64,000 bases of DNA from Rhodoligotrophos defluvii (GTDB lineage Bacteria > Pseudomonadota > Alphaproteobacteria > Rhizobiales > Im1). The notes beneath the pieces are model-generated. The model had not been told where the DNA came from and ran no database searches. It saw nothing but the letters and a program-made list of their open reading frames with translations. The translations under genes and the position numbers were made by a program. The stretch is taken from the NCBI RefSeq assembly GCF_005281615.1, contig NZ_SZZM01000007.1, positions 124,001 through 188,000 on the forward strand, given 5' to 3'. Position 1 is the first letter of the stretch, and the number at the start of each line of letters is the position of its first letter. Below, piece after piece: positions 51,858 to 64,000 of this stretch.

Positions 51858-52397
51858 ATGTTTGACATCAGTGCGACCGAGCTTCTGATCATCGCCGCGG
51901 TGGCGCTCGTCGTTATCGGTCCCAAGGACCTGCCCGACATGCTGCGCGGCCTCGGTCGCTTCGTGCGCAAGCTGCGCATGATGGCCGGCGATTTCCAGCG
52001 GCAGCTCGATCAGGCTGGTTTCGAGGACGTGCGCAAGGGGTTCGAGGAGGTGCGCAGCCTCACCTCGCCCTCCGGCGTGATCGCCCGCAGCGTCGCCTCC
52101 TCGCTGGAGGTGGACGAGACCAAATCCACCCTCGAACAGAAGGCGGTGAGCCCGGCTTCATCCACGCCCGAGGGCACCTCCACGCCGGAGGACGGCAAGG
52201 CCGTCCCCTCAGATGGTGTGGATACGACCGTGGTGCGCGTTTCCACCGCCAATGAGGCAAATGCCCTTGGAGCCGAAACCGTGGTGGCCTCGTCCGCGGC
52301 CCCGGCGTCCTCCGCCGAGCCTTCGCCCAGCGCGCCACCCGAGGACAGCAGGCCTGCAACCAAGGCCGAAACCGTGGCTGGGCGCGGCGACAGTTGA
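51858..52397 (+). CDS. tatB: Sec-independent protein translocase subunit TatB
   Basis: A 179-residue TatB: one N-terminal membrane helix (ISATELLIIAAVALVVIG), the hinge GPKDLPDMLRGLGRFVRKLR, an amphipathic helix, and a long acidic Ala/Pro/Ser/Thr-rich tail (after residue 75), as in rhizobial TatB. TatB joins TatC to receive twin-arginine signal peptides of folded proteins. The Met-Phe-Asp-Ile start and GPKDLP hinge mark it as TatB rather than TatA. It precedes tatC directly. Confidence 0.93.
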   Translation: MFDISATELLIIAAVALVVIGPKDLPDMLRGLGRFVRKLRMMAGDFQRQLDQAGFEDVRKGFEEVRSLTSPSGVIARSVASSLEVDETKSTLEQKAVSPASSTPEGTSTPEDGKAVPSDGVDTTVVRVSTANEANALGAETVVASSAAPASSAEPSPSAPPEDSRPATKAETVAGRGDS

Positions 52398-52411
52398 GCC
52401 CCCAATCTCCG

Positions 52412-53209
52412 ATGAGCAAAGAAGATATCGACGCCACCCAGGCCCCGCTGATCGATCACTTGATCGAGCTGCGCTCACGGCTGATCAAGTCCCTGCTCGG
52501 TCTGCTGGTGGCATTCCTCGTCTGCTTCTATTTCGCCAGCGATATTTTCAACATCCTGATCTGGCCTTACGAATGGGCCGTGGGCGATGCCACCCAGGTG
52601 CGCCTGATCTACACCGCGCCTCAGGAATATTTCTTCACTCAGCTCAAGATCGGGCTCTGGGGCGGCATTTTCCTGGGCTTTCCCGTGATCGCCAGCCAGA
52701 TCTACATGTTTGTGGCGCCTGGCCTTTACAAAAACGAGCGCCAGGCCTTCCTGCCGTTCCTGATCGCGACCCCGTTCCTGTTCCTGCTGGGCGCCTGCCT
52801 CGTCTATTTCTTCGTGCTGCCCGTTGCGCTCGCGTTCTTCGCCAGTTTCCAGCAGACCGGCACGAGCGGTGCCATTATCGAGCTCTTGCCCAAGGTCAGC
52901 GAGTATCTCGACCTGATCATGACGCTGATGCTGGCCTTCGGCATCTGCTTCCAGCTGCCGGTCATCCTGACCCTGTTGGTGAAGGTGGGCCTGATCACGA
53001 CGGATGGGCTGCGGTCCAAGCGGCGCTATGCCATCGTCGCGGCGTTTGCAATGGCCGCCATCCTGACCCCGCCCGACCCGTTCAGCCAGATCGGCCTGGC
53101 CTTGCCGGTCATCGGGCTCTACGAAATCTCGATCATCGCTGGCCGAATGATCGAGAAGCGGCGGGCGGCGCTTCAAGCTGCCCGCGAGGCCGGCGAGGCG
53201 GAGGCCTGA
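52412..53209 (+). CDS. tatC: Sec-independent protein translocase subunit TatC
   Basis: A 265-residue polytopic membrane protein with six helices, the receptor for twin-arginine signals. APLIDHLIELRSRLIKSLLG (the conserved N-terminal segment), TAPQEYFFTQLKIGLWGGIF, PVIASQIYMFVAPGLYKNER and FQLPVILTLLVKVGLI are family landmarks. Start at ATG 52412; a TTG at 52394 overlapping the tatB stop (TTGA) is a real alternative that adds six residues. The usual downstream serS is absent; a convergent DUF1835 gene follows. Confidence 0.95.
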   Translation: MSKEDIDATQAPLIDHLIELRSRLIKSLLGLLVAFLVCFYFASDIFNILIWPYEWAVGDATQVRLIYTAPQEYFFTQLKIGLWGGIFLGFPVIASQIYMFVAPGLYKNERQAFLPFLIATPFLFLLGACLVYFFVLPVALAFFASFQQTGTSGAIIELLPKVSEYLDLIMTLMLAFGICFQLPVILTLLVKVGLITTDGLRSKRRYAIVAAFAMAAILTPPDPFSQIGLALPVIGLYEISIIAGRMIEKRRAALQAAREAGEAEA

Positions 53210-53253
53210 TCAGCCTCCGATCCCGTAGATCTTGGGCGTGGTGGCGCCGGCGC

Positions 53254-55796
<2,543 letters not shown>

Positions 55797-55799
55797 CCG

Positions 55800-56819
55800 T
55801 CACAGCAGGCGGTCCTGCTCTGGCGCTGTGACGTGTGGCCGCGGCTCGTCGTCATCTATGAAAGGGATCGGATCCGGCTCGACGGGATATCGCGGCGTCT
55901 CGCTCACGTAGTGGTTCAAGTCTGTCTTGAATTGATGGATGAGGCCGTCCATGGCGGTGCCATCGCCATTCGCCGCGCCGAAAACAACATCGTCGAGCCG
56001 GTGTAAGAGCCATAGTCTCCGGGCGTCGATGGCTTCGGCCGTCGGGATGCCTTTCGGCGGGTGCGCCGGCAGAAATCCACCCAGTCCCTCGACGAGCCAT
56101 TCGGCGCGCGCCCCCAACTGATCGGCCACGAGCATTCGGTCAGCGTCAGGCAGCGGCATTCCGGCGAGCGTCTTCAGCTTCGCGAGCTCGTTGTCGATCA
56201 TAAACTGGAACCTCACGAGGCTTTGGGCCAAGGCATCGGAGGTGCGCAGCGAATAGCTTTCGAAAGCAGGCTCCGGGGGAGGCGGTCGAAGATCGCTGTT
56301 CTGCTCAAGCAAGGCGTGGATCCATTCCGTTGGCTGGCCGCCCCGTCTGGTTCCGTCAAGCATCGGGTCGGAGCCGAGCGATCCGGAGACCCGCCCTGCG
56401 GGATCCGGAGTGCTGGTCCCGCTGCTGGCCTGGCTGAGTGTCGCGTATCCTTCAGAACCATAGGGCGATCCCGAGCGGCCAAGGCTCACAGCGTCATGGC
56501 TCAGACCACGCCACATAGGCTCGTTCGGACTGAAATGCCAGCTGCCGGTGCGGAGATCGGGCAGGTTATCGTAGAGACTGGCCAGTGAAGGCGAGCGCAC
56601 GAGGCCGTCAGGGCCGCCATAGGTGTGGAGGGATATGCTGGGCGTGGAGATGCCGGCCAGCATATGACCATCGTCTCGCGCGCCAAACGGCTCGCCGCTT
56701 TCTAGAAATCGCGCCGTGAGTGCATTTGACGGCGAGGGCTCATACGGGGGTTCCAATATCTCCGCAGACGTGGTGAACCCGCAAAAGAGACGTCCAATGA
56801 ACTTTGAGAACGAACCCAC
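55800..56819 (-). CDS. Unrecognised protein, effector-like composition
   Basis: A 339-residue protein that I do not recognise. It begins with a hydrophobic-basic stretch (GSFSKFIGRLFCGFTTSAE), continues with about 150 Ser/Gly/Pro-rich residues (SQASSGTSTPDPAGRVSGSL) that are probably disordered, and has a helical C-terminal half (SDALAQSLVRFQFMIDNELA, RRLWLLHRLDDVVFG, DGLIHQFKTDLNHYVSE). The disordered Ser-rich front with a folded C-terminus is how many type III/IV effectors look, but no secretion signal can be proved. It starts at GTG 56819 with only a weak AGGG upstream. It is convergent with eno and parallel to a second unknown gene. Confidence 0.6.
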   Translation of the reverse strand: MGSFSKFIGRLFCGFTTSAEILEPPYEPSPSNALTARFLESGEPFGARDDGHMLAGISTPSISLHTYGGPDGLVRSPSLASLYDNLPDLRTGSWHFSPNEPMWRGLSHDAVSLGRSGSPYGSEGYATLSQASSGTSTPDPAGRVSGSLGSDPMLDGTRRGGQPTEWIHALLEQNSDLRPPPPEPAFESYSLRTSDALAQSLVRFQFMIDNELAKLKTLAGMPLPDADRMLVADQLGARAEWLVEGLGGFLPAHPPKGIPTAEAIDARRLWLLHRLDDVVFGAANGDGTAMDGLIHQFKTDLNHYVSETPRYPVEPDPIPFIDDDEPRPHVTAPEQDRLL

Positions 56820-57009
56820 TGTGGATAACCCTGTTTCGGGATTGGCGCTCAGTGCCGCCGCGCTGCCGATCAGAAATCCGCGGCAGGTTAGAGACCGTCG
56901 CGCTTTATTGCAACCTTATGTTGCATAAAGCGGGCTCGGGCCTCTGGCCAACGCGATGCCAGCTCTTCAGCGCCGGCTGAAGCGGGGGGATCCGTGTGTC
57001 CGGCCCTAT

Positions 57010-57531
57010 TCACGTCAGCCAGGAGGTTCCAGCCTGGTCGGACGCCGCGGCGGACTGGTGGTCCGGTGAATGCTGCTGGTCCGCGATGTGATGGCCGGAC
57101 TGGTCTGGTTGCGCTGCCAGAGGCGCGCCCGTTGCCGCGCCTTCCACATGGTGGTGGGCGGACGCTGGCTCTGAGGGGCGGAGTTTCAATACGCCGCTTT
57201 CGGCCCATTCCCGCTTCTGGCTCTCGCTTAGAAAGGCGGTGATCGGAGCGGCGCGATAGTCATGGCGGTGAAGCCCAGAAAGGTCTTGAGGCGATGTGAA
57301 TCGCGGATCGAAGTTCGTGCCGCTCATGTCGAAATGGGTACCTCCCAGATCAAGATGCGTGCCCTGAACCTCAAGGATGCTTTGTGCCTGATTGTGATTT
57401 CCTAAGTCCTTGCCGGCAGGTTGAAGGTTCCTGGGCAAGGGTATTGTGGGTAGGCCAAATGCACGATCGAGAAAACTGGCCCAATCTCTCGGAATTCCGC
57501 AACCTCTCTGTGTCAGGATCTGCTCCAGCAT
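57010..57531 (-). CDS. Unrecognised protein with seven-residue repeats
   Basis: A 173-residue protein without signal peptide. Residues 57-77 consist of three seven-residue units, GTHLDLG, GTHFDMS and GTNFDPR. Before them is DWASFLDRAFGLPTIPLPRN; after them ITAFLSESQKREWAESGVLK, a plausible helix. The last 50 residues are His/Gln/Ala-rich (GHHIADQQHSPDHQSAAASD). No family is recognised. It is upstream of and parallel to the effector-like gene, 190 bases away. Another overlapping frame (57371-57643) encodes an alternative N-terminus, so a frameshift cannot be ruled out. Confidence 0.5.
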   Translation of the reverse strand: MLEQILTQRGCGIPRDWASFLDRAFGLPTIPLPRNLQPAGKDLGNHNQAQSILEVQGTHLDLGGTHFDMSGTNFDPRFTSPQDLSGLHRHDYRAAPITAFLSESQKREWAESGVLKLRPSEPASAHHHVEGAATGAPLAAQPDQSGHHIADQQHSPDHQSAAASDQAGTSWLT

Positions 57532-57800
57532 TCGAGCGCCTCATCTTGCTAAAATAATTAGAGCTGACGTCGCCCTGGTCGACAGCTTCTGAAGGTGACG
57601 TTTGATCGGCCGCCTGTGCTGCGGGGGTGTGACCCAAACCCAAATGGCACGTTGTCTGGAAAAGCTGACATGGAAAGGCAGCGCCGCTCGGGATTGCAAC
57701 CCAAAATAGAATAAGCCGAGCGAAGTGGGCATTAAATATTGTTCACAAATTCTTAGCGCACTGAGCGCATAGTCGCCTCAGGCTGCCGTCCGGACATTCC

Positions 57801-58127
57801 ATGCGTCTCAAATCGAAATCCGCTGTCGTCTTCATGTTCGCCGCCTTGGGTGCACTGGGCTATTTCACCTGGCACGGTCTCCATGGCAGCCGCGGGGTCG
57901 AGCGGGTCGCGGAATTGAAGCTCGAGGTGGGCCGGCTGAAGGAACAGCTCGCCGGGCTCAGGGAACAGCGTCTGGCCCTGGAGCGGCGGGTGGTACTGCT
58001 CAGGCCCGAAAGCATCGACCCGGACATGTTGGATGAGGAAGCGCGCGCCTCGCTGGGATTCGTTCACGAGAATGACAGGTCGATTCCTGTCGAGCGCAAT
58101 GGCGGCATGGCCCACTTCGTCGAATAA
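57801..58127 (+). CDS. ftsB: Septum formation initiator FtsB/DivIC
   Basis: A 108-residue bitopic membrane protein of the FtsBLQ divisome subcomplex. One N-terminal membrane helix (AVVFMFAALGALGYFTWHGL) is followed by a coiled coil (VERVAELKLEVGRLKEQLAG) and the family's C-terminal segment (ESIDPDMLDEEARASLGFVH, equivalent to the 'LE..AR..L.....GE' motif). Its position just before pdhA, after eno, is the usual one in alphaproteobacteria. An AT-rich stretch with TTAAATATTGTTCAC just upstream may include its promoter. Confidence 0.92.
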   Translation: MRLKSKSAVVFMFAALGALGYFTWHGLHGSRGVERVAELKLEVGRLKEQLAGLREQRLALERRVVLLRPESIDPDMLDEEARASLGFVHENDRSIPVERNGGMAHFVE

Positions 58128-58259
58128 CCAAAATCGAGTTAATCCGGAAAACTATAGCCAAATCAGTGTGTTAATAACTGAACTTGGCCGTCACTTCCCG
58201 GTGGCATCCCATCGGTGAAGACGCTATTCTCTCGCGCGCAACCGTTTGGGGAGACAGTG

Positions 58260-59342
58260 ATGGCGCCACCCAGGGCCAGAGCCGCAGCCAAGAACAGCGA
58301 GACGAGCAAGGACGCCCGGAGCCGCAGGGCGGCAAAGCCGTCCGCGTCGGCCACACCTTTCGCTCTGGCCGACCTGACACGCGAGCAGGAGCTTTCTGCC
58401 TATCACGACATGCTGCTGATCCGGCGGTTCGAGGAGAAGGCGGGGCAGCTTTATGGCATGGGCTATATCGGCGGCTTCTGTCATCTCTATATCGGCCAGG
58501 AGGCCGTGGTGGTGGGCATGCAGATGGCGCTCCAGCCCGGCGACCAGGTGATCACCTCCTATCGCGATCACGGCCATATGCTGGCCACCGGCATGGATCC
58601 CAAGGGCGTCATGGCCGAGCTCACCGGCCGCCGCAGCGGCTATTCCAAGGGCAAGGGCGGCTCCATGCACATGTTCAGCCGCGAGAAGGCGTTCTTCGGC
58701 GGCCATGGCATCGTCGGCGCTCAAGTGCCGATCGGGACCGGCCTCGCCTTCGCCAACAAATATCGCGAACTCGATTCGGTGTGCCTGACCTATTTCGGCG
58801 AGGGCGCGGCCAACCAGGGCCAGGTCTATGAGAGCTTCAACATGGCCTCCCTGTGGAAGCTCCCAGTGGTCTACATCATCGAGAACAACCAATATGCCAT
58901 GGGCACCTCGGTCACCCGCGCCGCCGCCCAGGCGGAAGAGCTCTACCATCGCGGGCTTTCCTTCGGCATACCTGGAGAACGGGTGGACGGGATGGATGTG
59001 CGCGCCGTGAAAGGCGCGGGCGATTATGCGACGGCCCATTGCCGGGCCGGCAAGGGACCCATCATTCTCGAGATGCGCACCTACCGCTATCGCGGCCACT
59101 CCATGTCGGACCCCGCCAAGTATCGGACGCGCGACGAGGTGCAGCGCATGCGCCAGGAGCACGACCCGATCGAGCAGGTGCGCAAGCGATTGCTGGACAA
59201 GGGCATGGCGAGCGAGGACGAGCTCAAGGACATCGATCGCAGGGTCCGCGAGCAGGTGACCGAAGCGGCTGAGTTCGCGCAGTCCGATCCGGAGCCCGAT
59301 ACGTCCGAGCTGTGGACCGACGTCTATGTGGAAACGGCCTAG
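58260..59342 (+). CDS. pdhA: Pyruvate dehydrogenase E1 component, alpha subunit
   Basis: A 360-residue thiamine diphosphate enzyme subunit. LIRRFEEKAGQLYGMGYIGG, GQEAVVVGMQ, YRDHGHMLATG, GKGGSMHMFS and the ThDP-binding YFGEGAANQGQVYESFNMAS ... IENNQYAMGTS are conserved, as are the phosphorylation-loop-like YRYRGHSMSDP residues. Together with PdhB it decarboxylates pyruvate. Start at ATG 58260 with GGGGAG six bases upstream; the frame is open from GTG 58215. The Ala/Lys-rich first 35 residues are variable. First gene of the pdh operon. Confidence 0.96.
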   Translation: MAPPRARAAAKNSETSKDARSRRAAKPSASATPFALADLTREQELSAYHDMLLIRRFEEKAGQLYGMGYIGGFCHLYIGQEAVVVGMQMALQPGDQVITSYRDHGHMLATGMDPKGVMAELTGRRSGYSKGKGGSMHMFSREKAFFGGHGIVGAQVPIGTGLAFANKYRELDSVCLTYFGEGAANQGQVYESFNMASLWKLPVVYIIENNQYAMGTSVTRAAAQAEELYHRGLSFGIPGERVDGMDVRAVKGAGDYATAHCRAGKGPIILEMRTYRYRGHSMSDPAKYRTRDEVQRMRQEHDPIEQVRKRLLDKGMASEDELKDIDRRVREQVTEAAEFAQSDPEPDTSELWTDVYVETA

Positions 59343-59397
59343 CAGCCTCGCGCTTGGCTGGAGCTATCCCCAATCCTTTTCCCGCGGGAATTGATGC

Positions 59398-60837
<1,440 letters not shown>

Positions 60838-60858
60838 TCCCTGTTCAGGACGCTGCTC

Positions 60859-62247
60859 ATGCCAACCCCCATCCTCATGCCGGCGCTCTCTCCCACCATG
60901 GAAGAAGGCAAGCTGGCCAAGTGGCTCGTGAAGGAAGGCGACACGGTTGCATCCGGCGACGTCATCGCCGAGATCGAGACGGACAAGGCGACCATGGAGG
61001 TGGAAGCCGCCGACGAGGGCAAGCTGGGCAAGATCCTCGTTCCCGAGGGCACGGATGGGGTGAAAGTGAACACGCCGATTGCCGTGCTGCTCGGCGAAGG
61101 GGAGAGCGCCGCCGATATCGGCGACGTGGCAGCAGCAGCCAAACCAGCGCCTAAGACAGAAAAGCCTAGGGCGGAAGCGTCCAAGGCGGAGGCGCCCAAG
61201 CCCCCGGCACCTGAGGCCCAAATATCCAAGGCGCAAGCGCCACAGGCGCAAGCGTCACAGGCGCAAGCGCAACGGGCGGAGGCCGCCAAGCCGGTAGCGG
61301 AGGAGGGCAGGGGCGAGCGCATCTTCGCTTCGCCATTGGCGCGCCGCCTGGCCCGGGAGGCCGGCTTGGACCTGGCCGCCCTGCAGGGCTCCGGGCCTCA
61401 TGGCCGCATCGTCAAGGCTGATATCGAGCAGGCGATCAGCACCGGCATCCCAGTAAAGGCACCGGCCCAGCCCGCACCGGCTCAGGCCGCCGGCTTCGTT
61501 GCCGGTCCCTCCAGCGAGGAAATCCGCAGGCTCTACGAAGAGGGCAGCTACGAGCTCGTGCCCCATGACAGCATGCGCCGCACCATCGCGCGCCGGCTGA
61601 CCCAGGCCAAGCAGACCATTCCGCATTTCTACCTCACGGTCGATGTGATCATCGACGCGCTGCTCGAAGCACGGGCGCGGCTGAATGCCCGGGCGCCGAA
61701 GGGACCCGACGGCGCACCAGCCTACAAGATCTCCGTCAACGACTTCGTCATCAAGGCCATGGGCTCGGCCCTGCAGCAGGTGCCGGATGCCAACGTGACC
61801 TGGACGGAGGAGGGCATGCTGCGCCACCGCAAGTCCGATGTGGGCGTGGCCGTGGCCATTCGCGGCGGGCTGATCACGCCGGTGGTGCGCAATGTGGAGA
61901 CCAAGGGCCTGGCCACCATCTCCAACGAGATGAAGGATTATGCCGCCCGGGCCCGGGCCCGCAAGCTGAAGCCGGAGGAGTATCAGGGCGGCACCACGGC
62001 CATATCCAATCTCGGCATGTATGGCATTAAGGATTTCGCCGCGGTCATCAACCCGCCCCAAGCGACCATCCTGGCGGTGGGCGAGGGCGAGAAGCGGCCA
62101 ATCGTGATCAATGACGCGGTCGTCGTGCGCACCGTGATGTCGCTCACCCTGTCCACCGATCATCGCGCGGTGGATGGAGCGCTTGGCGCCGAGTTCCTGC
62201 AGGTCATCAAGAACCTGCTGGAAGATCCGGCGATGATGCTGGTTTAG
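60859..62247 (+). CDS. pdhC: Pyruvate dehydrogenase E2, dihydrolipoyl acetyltransferase
   Basis: A 462-residue core enzyme. The lipoyl domain (1-82) has Lys43; a flexible Ala/Pro/Lys/Gln linker (about 85-150) includes a DNA tandem repeat; the E1/E3-binding domain is at about 155-192 ([33 protein letters not shown]); the acetyltransferase domain occupies about 225-462 with the catalytic His435 and Asp439 in [16 protein letters not shown]. It transfers the acetyl group to CoA. Only 12 bases separate it from lpd. Confidence 0.96.
   Translation: MPTPILMPALSPTMEEGKLAKWLVKEGDTVASGDVIAEIETDKATMEVEAADEGKLGKILVPEGTDGVKVNTPIAVLLGEGESAADIGDVAAAAKPAPKTEKPRAEASKAEAPKPPAPEAQISKAQAPQAQASQAQAQRAEAAKPVAEEGRGERIFASPLARRLAREAGLDLAALQGSGPHGRIVKADIEQAISTGIPVKAPAQPAPAQAAGFVAGPSSEEIRRLYEEGSYELVPHDSMRRTIARRLTQAKQTIPHFYLTVDVIIDALLEARARLNARAPKGPDGAPAYKISVNDFVIKAMGSALQQVPDANVTWTEEGMLRHRKSDVGVAVAIRGGLITPVVRNVETKGLATISNEMKDYAARARARKLKPEEYQGGTTAISNLGMYGIKDFAAVINPPQATILAVGEGEKRPIVINDAVVVRTVMSLTLSTDHRAVDGALGAEFLQVIKNLLEDPAMMLV
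61231..61275. repeat. Three 15-bp tandem repeats in the pdhC linker
   Basis: GCGCAAGCGCCACAG, GCGCAAGCGTCACAG and GCGCAAGCGCAACGG follow head to tail and encode (A/K)QA(P/S/Q)Q-type units of the interdomain linker. Copy number could vary by slippage without loss of frame. Confidence 0.85.
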
Positions 62248-62259
62248 AGGCTGGAGCAC

Positions 62260-63657
62260 ATGGCGGACAACGCATTCGATGTCATCATCATCGGTTCGGG
62301 GCCCGGCGGCTATGTCACCGCGATCCGCTCGGCCCAGCTCGGCTTCAAGACCGCCGTGGTCGAGGAAAAGCATCTCGGTGGCATCTGCTTGAATTGGGGC
62401 TGCATCCCGACCAAGGCGCTGCTGCGCTCGGCCGAGGTCTATCATCTCATGCAGCATCCCGGCGATTACGGCCTTTCGGCCGAGAAGGTGAGCTACGACC
62501 CGGCCGCGGTGGTCAAGCGCTCGCGCAACGTGGCGGGCCAGCTCAACCGCGGCGTCGCCCACCTCATGAAGAAGAACAAGGTCACCGTCATCGATGGCCG
62601 GGCGCGCCTGGACGGGCCGGGCAAGATCATCGTCGCGAAGGACGGTAAGGAGCAGGGCCGCTACAGCGCCAAGCACATCATCCTGGCCACGGGCGCCCGA
62701 CCGCGCGTCCTCCCCGGCTTGGAGCCCGACCAGAAGCTTGTCTGGACCTATTTCGAGGCCATGGTGCCCGAGAAGATCCCGGCCTCGCTGCTGGTGATCG
62801 GCTCAGGCGCGATCGGCATTGAGTTCGCATCCTTCTATCGCACCATGGGCGCGGAGGTGACCGTGGTCGAGGTACTGCCGCAGATCCTGCCGGCGGAGGA
62901 TGCGGAAATCGCCGCCCATGCCCGCAAGCGCTTCGAGAAGCAGGGGATCAAGATCTTCACGTCAGCCAAGGTGGCGAGCCTCAAGAAGGGCCAGGACAGC
63001 GTCACCGCCGTGGTCGACGACGGCAAGACCCGCCAGGAAATCACCGTCGACAGGGTGATCTCGGCGGTTGGCGTGGTCGGCAATGTCGAGGACATCGGGC
63101 TCGAGACCACTAAGGTGAAGGCCGAGCGCGGCATCATCGTGGCCGATGGCTTCGGCCGCACGGCAGAGCCGGGCATTTATGCCATCGGCGATGTGGCGGG
63201 TCCGCCCATGCTGGCCCACAAGGCCGAGCACGAGGGGGTAATCTGCATCGAAAAGATCGCCGGGCTTGACCCCCACCCGCTAGACAAGCTGAAGATCCCC
63301 GGCTGCACCTATTGCTATCCGCAGGTCGCCTCCGTCGGCCTCACTGAGGCGAAAGCCAAGGAAGCGGGTTATGAGATCAGGGTCGGTCGCTTTCCCTTCA
63401 TCGGCAATGGCAAGGCGATCGCCCTGGGTGAGCCGGAAGGCCTGGTCAAGACCATTTTCGACAAGGCCACCGGCCAGCTGCTCGGCGCCCACATGGTGGG
63501 CGCGGAGGTGACCGAGCTCATCCAAGGCTTCGTCATCGCCATGACGCTGGAGACCACCGAGGAAGAGCTGATGCACACGGTCTTCCCCCACCCGACCCTG
63601 TCTGAGATGATGCACGAGTCGGTGCTTGACGCTTATGGCAGGGTCATCCACATGTGA
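62260..63657 (+). CDS. lpdA: Dihydrolipoyl dehydrogenase (E3)
   Basis: A 465-residue FAD disulfide reductase that reoxidises the lipoyl groups. FAD motif IIIGSGPGGYVTAIRSAQLG, redox disulfide Cys43-Cys48 (GGICLNWGCIPTKAL), NAD motif LLVIGSGAIGIEFASFY, the second FAD-contact IYAIGDVAGPPMLAHKAEHE and the active-site His in HTVFPHPTLSEMMHE are intact. Last enzyme of the pdh operon; in related genomes lipA often follows, beyond this window. Confidence 0.96.
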   Translation: MADNAFDVIIIGSGPGGYVTAIRSAQLGFKTAVVEEKHLGGICLNWGCIPTKALLRSAEVYHLMQHPGDYGLSAEKVSYDPAAVVKRSRNVAGQLNRGVAHLMKKNKVTVIDGRARLDGPGKIIVAKDGKEQGRYSAKHIILATGARPRVLPGLEPDQKLVWTYFEAMVPEKIPASLLVIGSGAIGIEFASFYRTMGAEVTVVEVLPQILPAEDAEIAAHARKRFEKQGIKIFTSAKVASLKKGQDSVTAVVDDGKTRQEITVDRVISAVGVVGNVEDIGLETTKVKAERGIIVADGFGRTAEPGIYAIGDVAGPPMLAHKAEHEGVICIEKIAGLDPHPLDKLKIPGCTYCYPQVASVGLTEAKAKEAGYEIRVGRFPFIGNGKAIALGEPEGLVKTIFDKATGQLLGAHMVGAEVTELIQGFVIAMTLETTEEELMHTVFPHPTLSEMMHESVLDAYGRVIHM

Positions 63658-63736
63658 CGGGGTCGTGAGCAGCGGCCGCGTCACATAGGCGCTTGCGGGC
63701 GCGAGGGATCGGATCTGGTTGAAAGGAGCGGGGGTG

Positions 63737-63991
63737 ATGGAGGGCGTCGGTTGGATCTCGTGGATCATCATCGGCATCATCGCCGGCTGGATTGCCGAAA
63801 AGGTGATGGACCGCAGCCATGGCCTGTTCACCAATTTTCTCGTGGGCGTGATCGGGGCGGTGCTGGGCGGATGGCTTGCCCGCACGGTCGGGATCGAGGT
63901 GGCGCCGGGCTGGATCGGCTCGCTGATCGTGGCCACCATAGGCGCGATCATCCTTTTGTTTCTTCTGGGCGTTTTTTTCCGCAAGCGGTAG
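63737..63991 (+). CDS. GlsB/YeaQ/YmgE family membrane protein
   Basis: An 84-residue protein with three hydrophobic helices and the Gly-rich family pattern: GWISWIIIGIIAGWIAEKVM, FLVGVIGAVLGGWLARTVG and IGSLIVATIGAIILLFLLGV. These small stress-linked (transglycosylase-associated in older annotation) proteins have no proven enzymatic function. Start at ATG 63737 with GGAG eight bases upstream; a TTG at 63719 is in frame. It is probably read from the pdh transcript or its own promoter. Nothing after it is visible before the window ends. Confidence 0.9.
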   Translation: MEGVGWISWIIIGIIAGWIAEKVMDRSHGLFTNFLVGVIGAVLGGWLARTVGIEVAPGWIGSLIVATIGAIILLFLLGVFFRKR

Positions 63992-64000
63992 CAAGTGCCG

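Noticed and set aside
56820-56828. Exact DnaA-box sequence (TGTGGATAA)
   Set aside because: A single box with no cluster, no AT-rich unwinding region and no dnaA/hemE/gidA neighbours; one chance match is expected in a window of this size.

Overview
The window looks like a chromosomal segment of an alphaproteobacterium, most likely of the order Hyphomicrobiales (Rhizobiales). Supporting signs are the high G+C content, a CckA-type hybrid kinase, the gene run argS - SPOR protein - nagZ - scpA - scpB - tatB - tatC, a pyruvate dehydrogenase operon whose E1-beta carries its own lipoyl domain, a DksA with a single cysteine, and two copies of a ~110-bp palindromic intergenic repeat resembling the RIME elements of rhizobia. 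The species cannot be named from sequence alone.

Layout. 0-3 kb: 3' end of lexA, a gene-poor stretch with one repeat copy and two weak hypothetical genes, then prmA. 3-9.4 kb: DUF1127 protein, Xaa-Pro aminopeptidase, azlCD exporter, an orphan P-loop protein, a MoxR AAA+ ATPase and dksA. 9.4-18.5 kb: second repeat copy, a CzcD-like zinc exporter, a FliO-like protein with a tandem-repeat segment, cckA, and an acyl-CoA dehydrogenase-like gene divergent from an HxlR regulator, followed by an FAD amine oxidase-like gene. 19-35 kb (accessory-rich): an autotransporter with an unusual passenger, an FMN-binding protein, a second CDF transporter, a secreted protein with duplicated halves, a biotin-containing carboxylase subunit, a DsbA-like/acyl-CoA ligase pair, a YejA-like binding protein overlapping hspQ, a UbiH-like monooxygenase and a five-gene cluster of unrecognised proteins (32.3-34.9 kb).

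35-64 kb is mostly housekeeping: gatC-gatA-(chorismate mutase)-gatB, the acyl-CoA carboxylase beta subunit, an LprI-like protein, yaiI and erpA, dgt, argS, the SPOR protein, nagZ, scpA/scpB, an orphan ABC ATPase, tatB/tatC, a DUF1835 protein and eno. Two unrecognised, effector-like genes sit between eno and ftsB, and the window closes with pdhA-pdhB-pdhC-lpd and a small GlsB/YeaQ membrane protein. Many pairs overlap by the 4-base NTGA arrangement (azlC/azlD, scpA/scpB, erpA/yaiI and a pair in the unknown cluster), implying translational coupling.

The points most worth a second look are the 32-35 kb unknown cluster, whose members share motifs and look like diverged paralogues; two neighbouring genes (yaiI and dgt) whose conserved N-termini can be reached only from a CTG codon; the absence of tatA from the tat locus, where an ABC ATPase gene sits instead; and the effector-like pair beside eno. 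No rRNA, tRNA, CRISPR array, transposase or prophage was seen.
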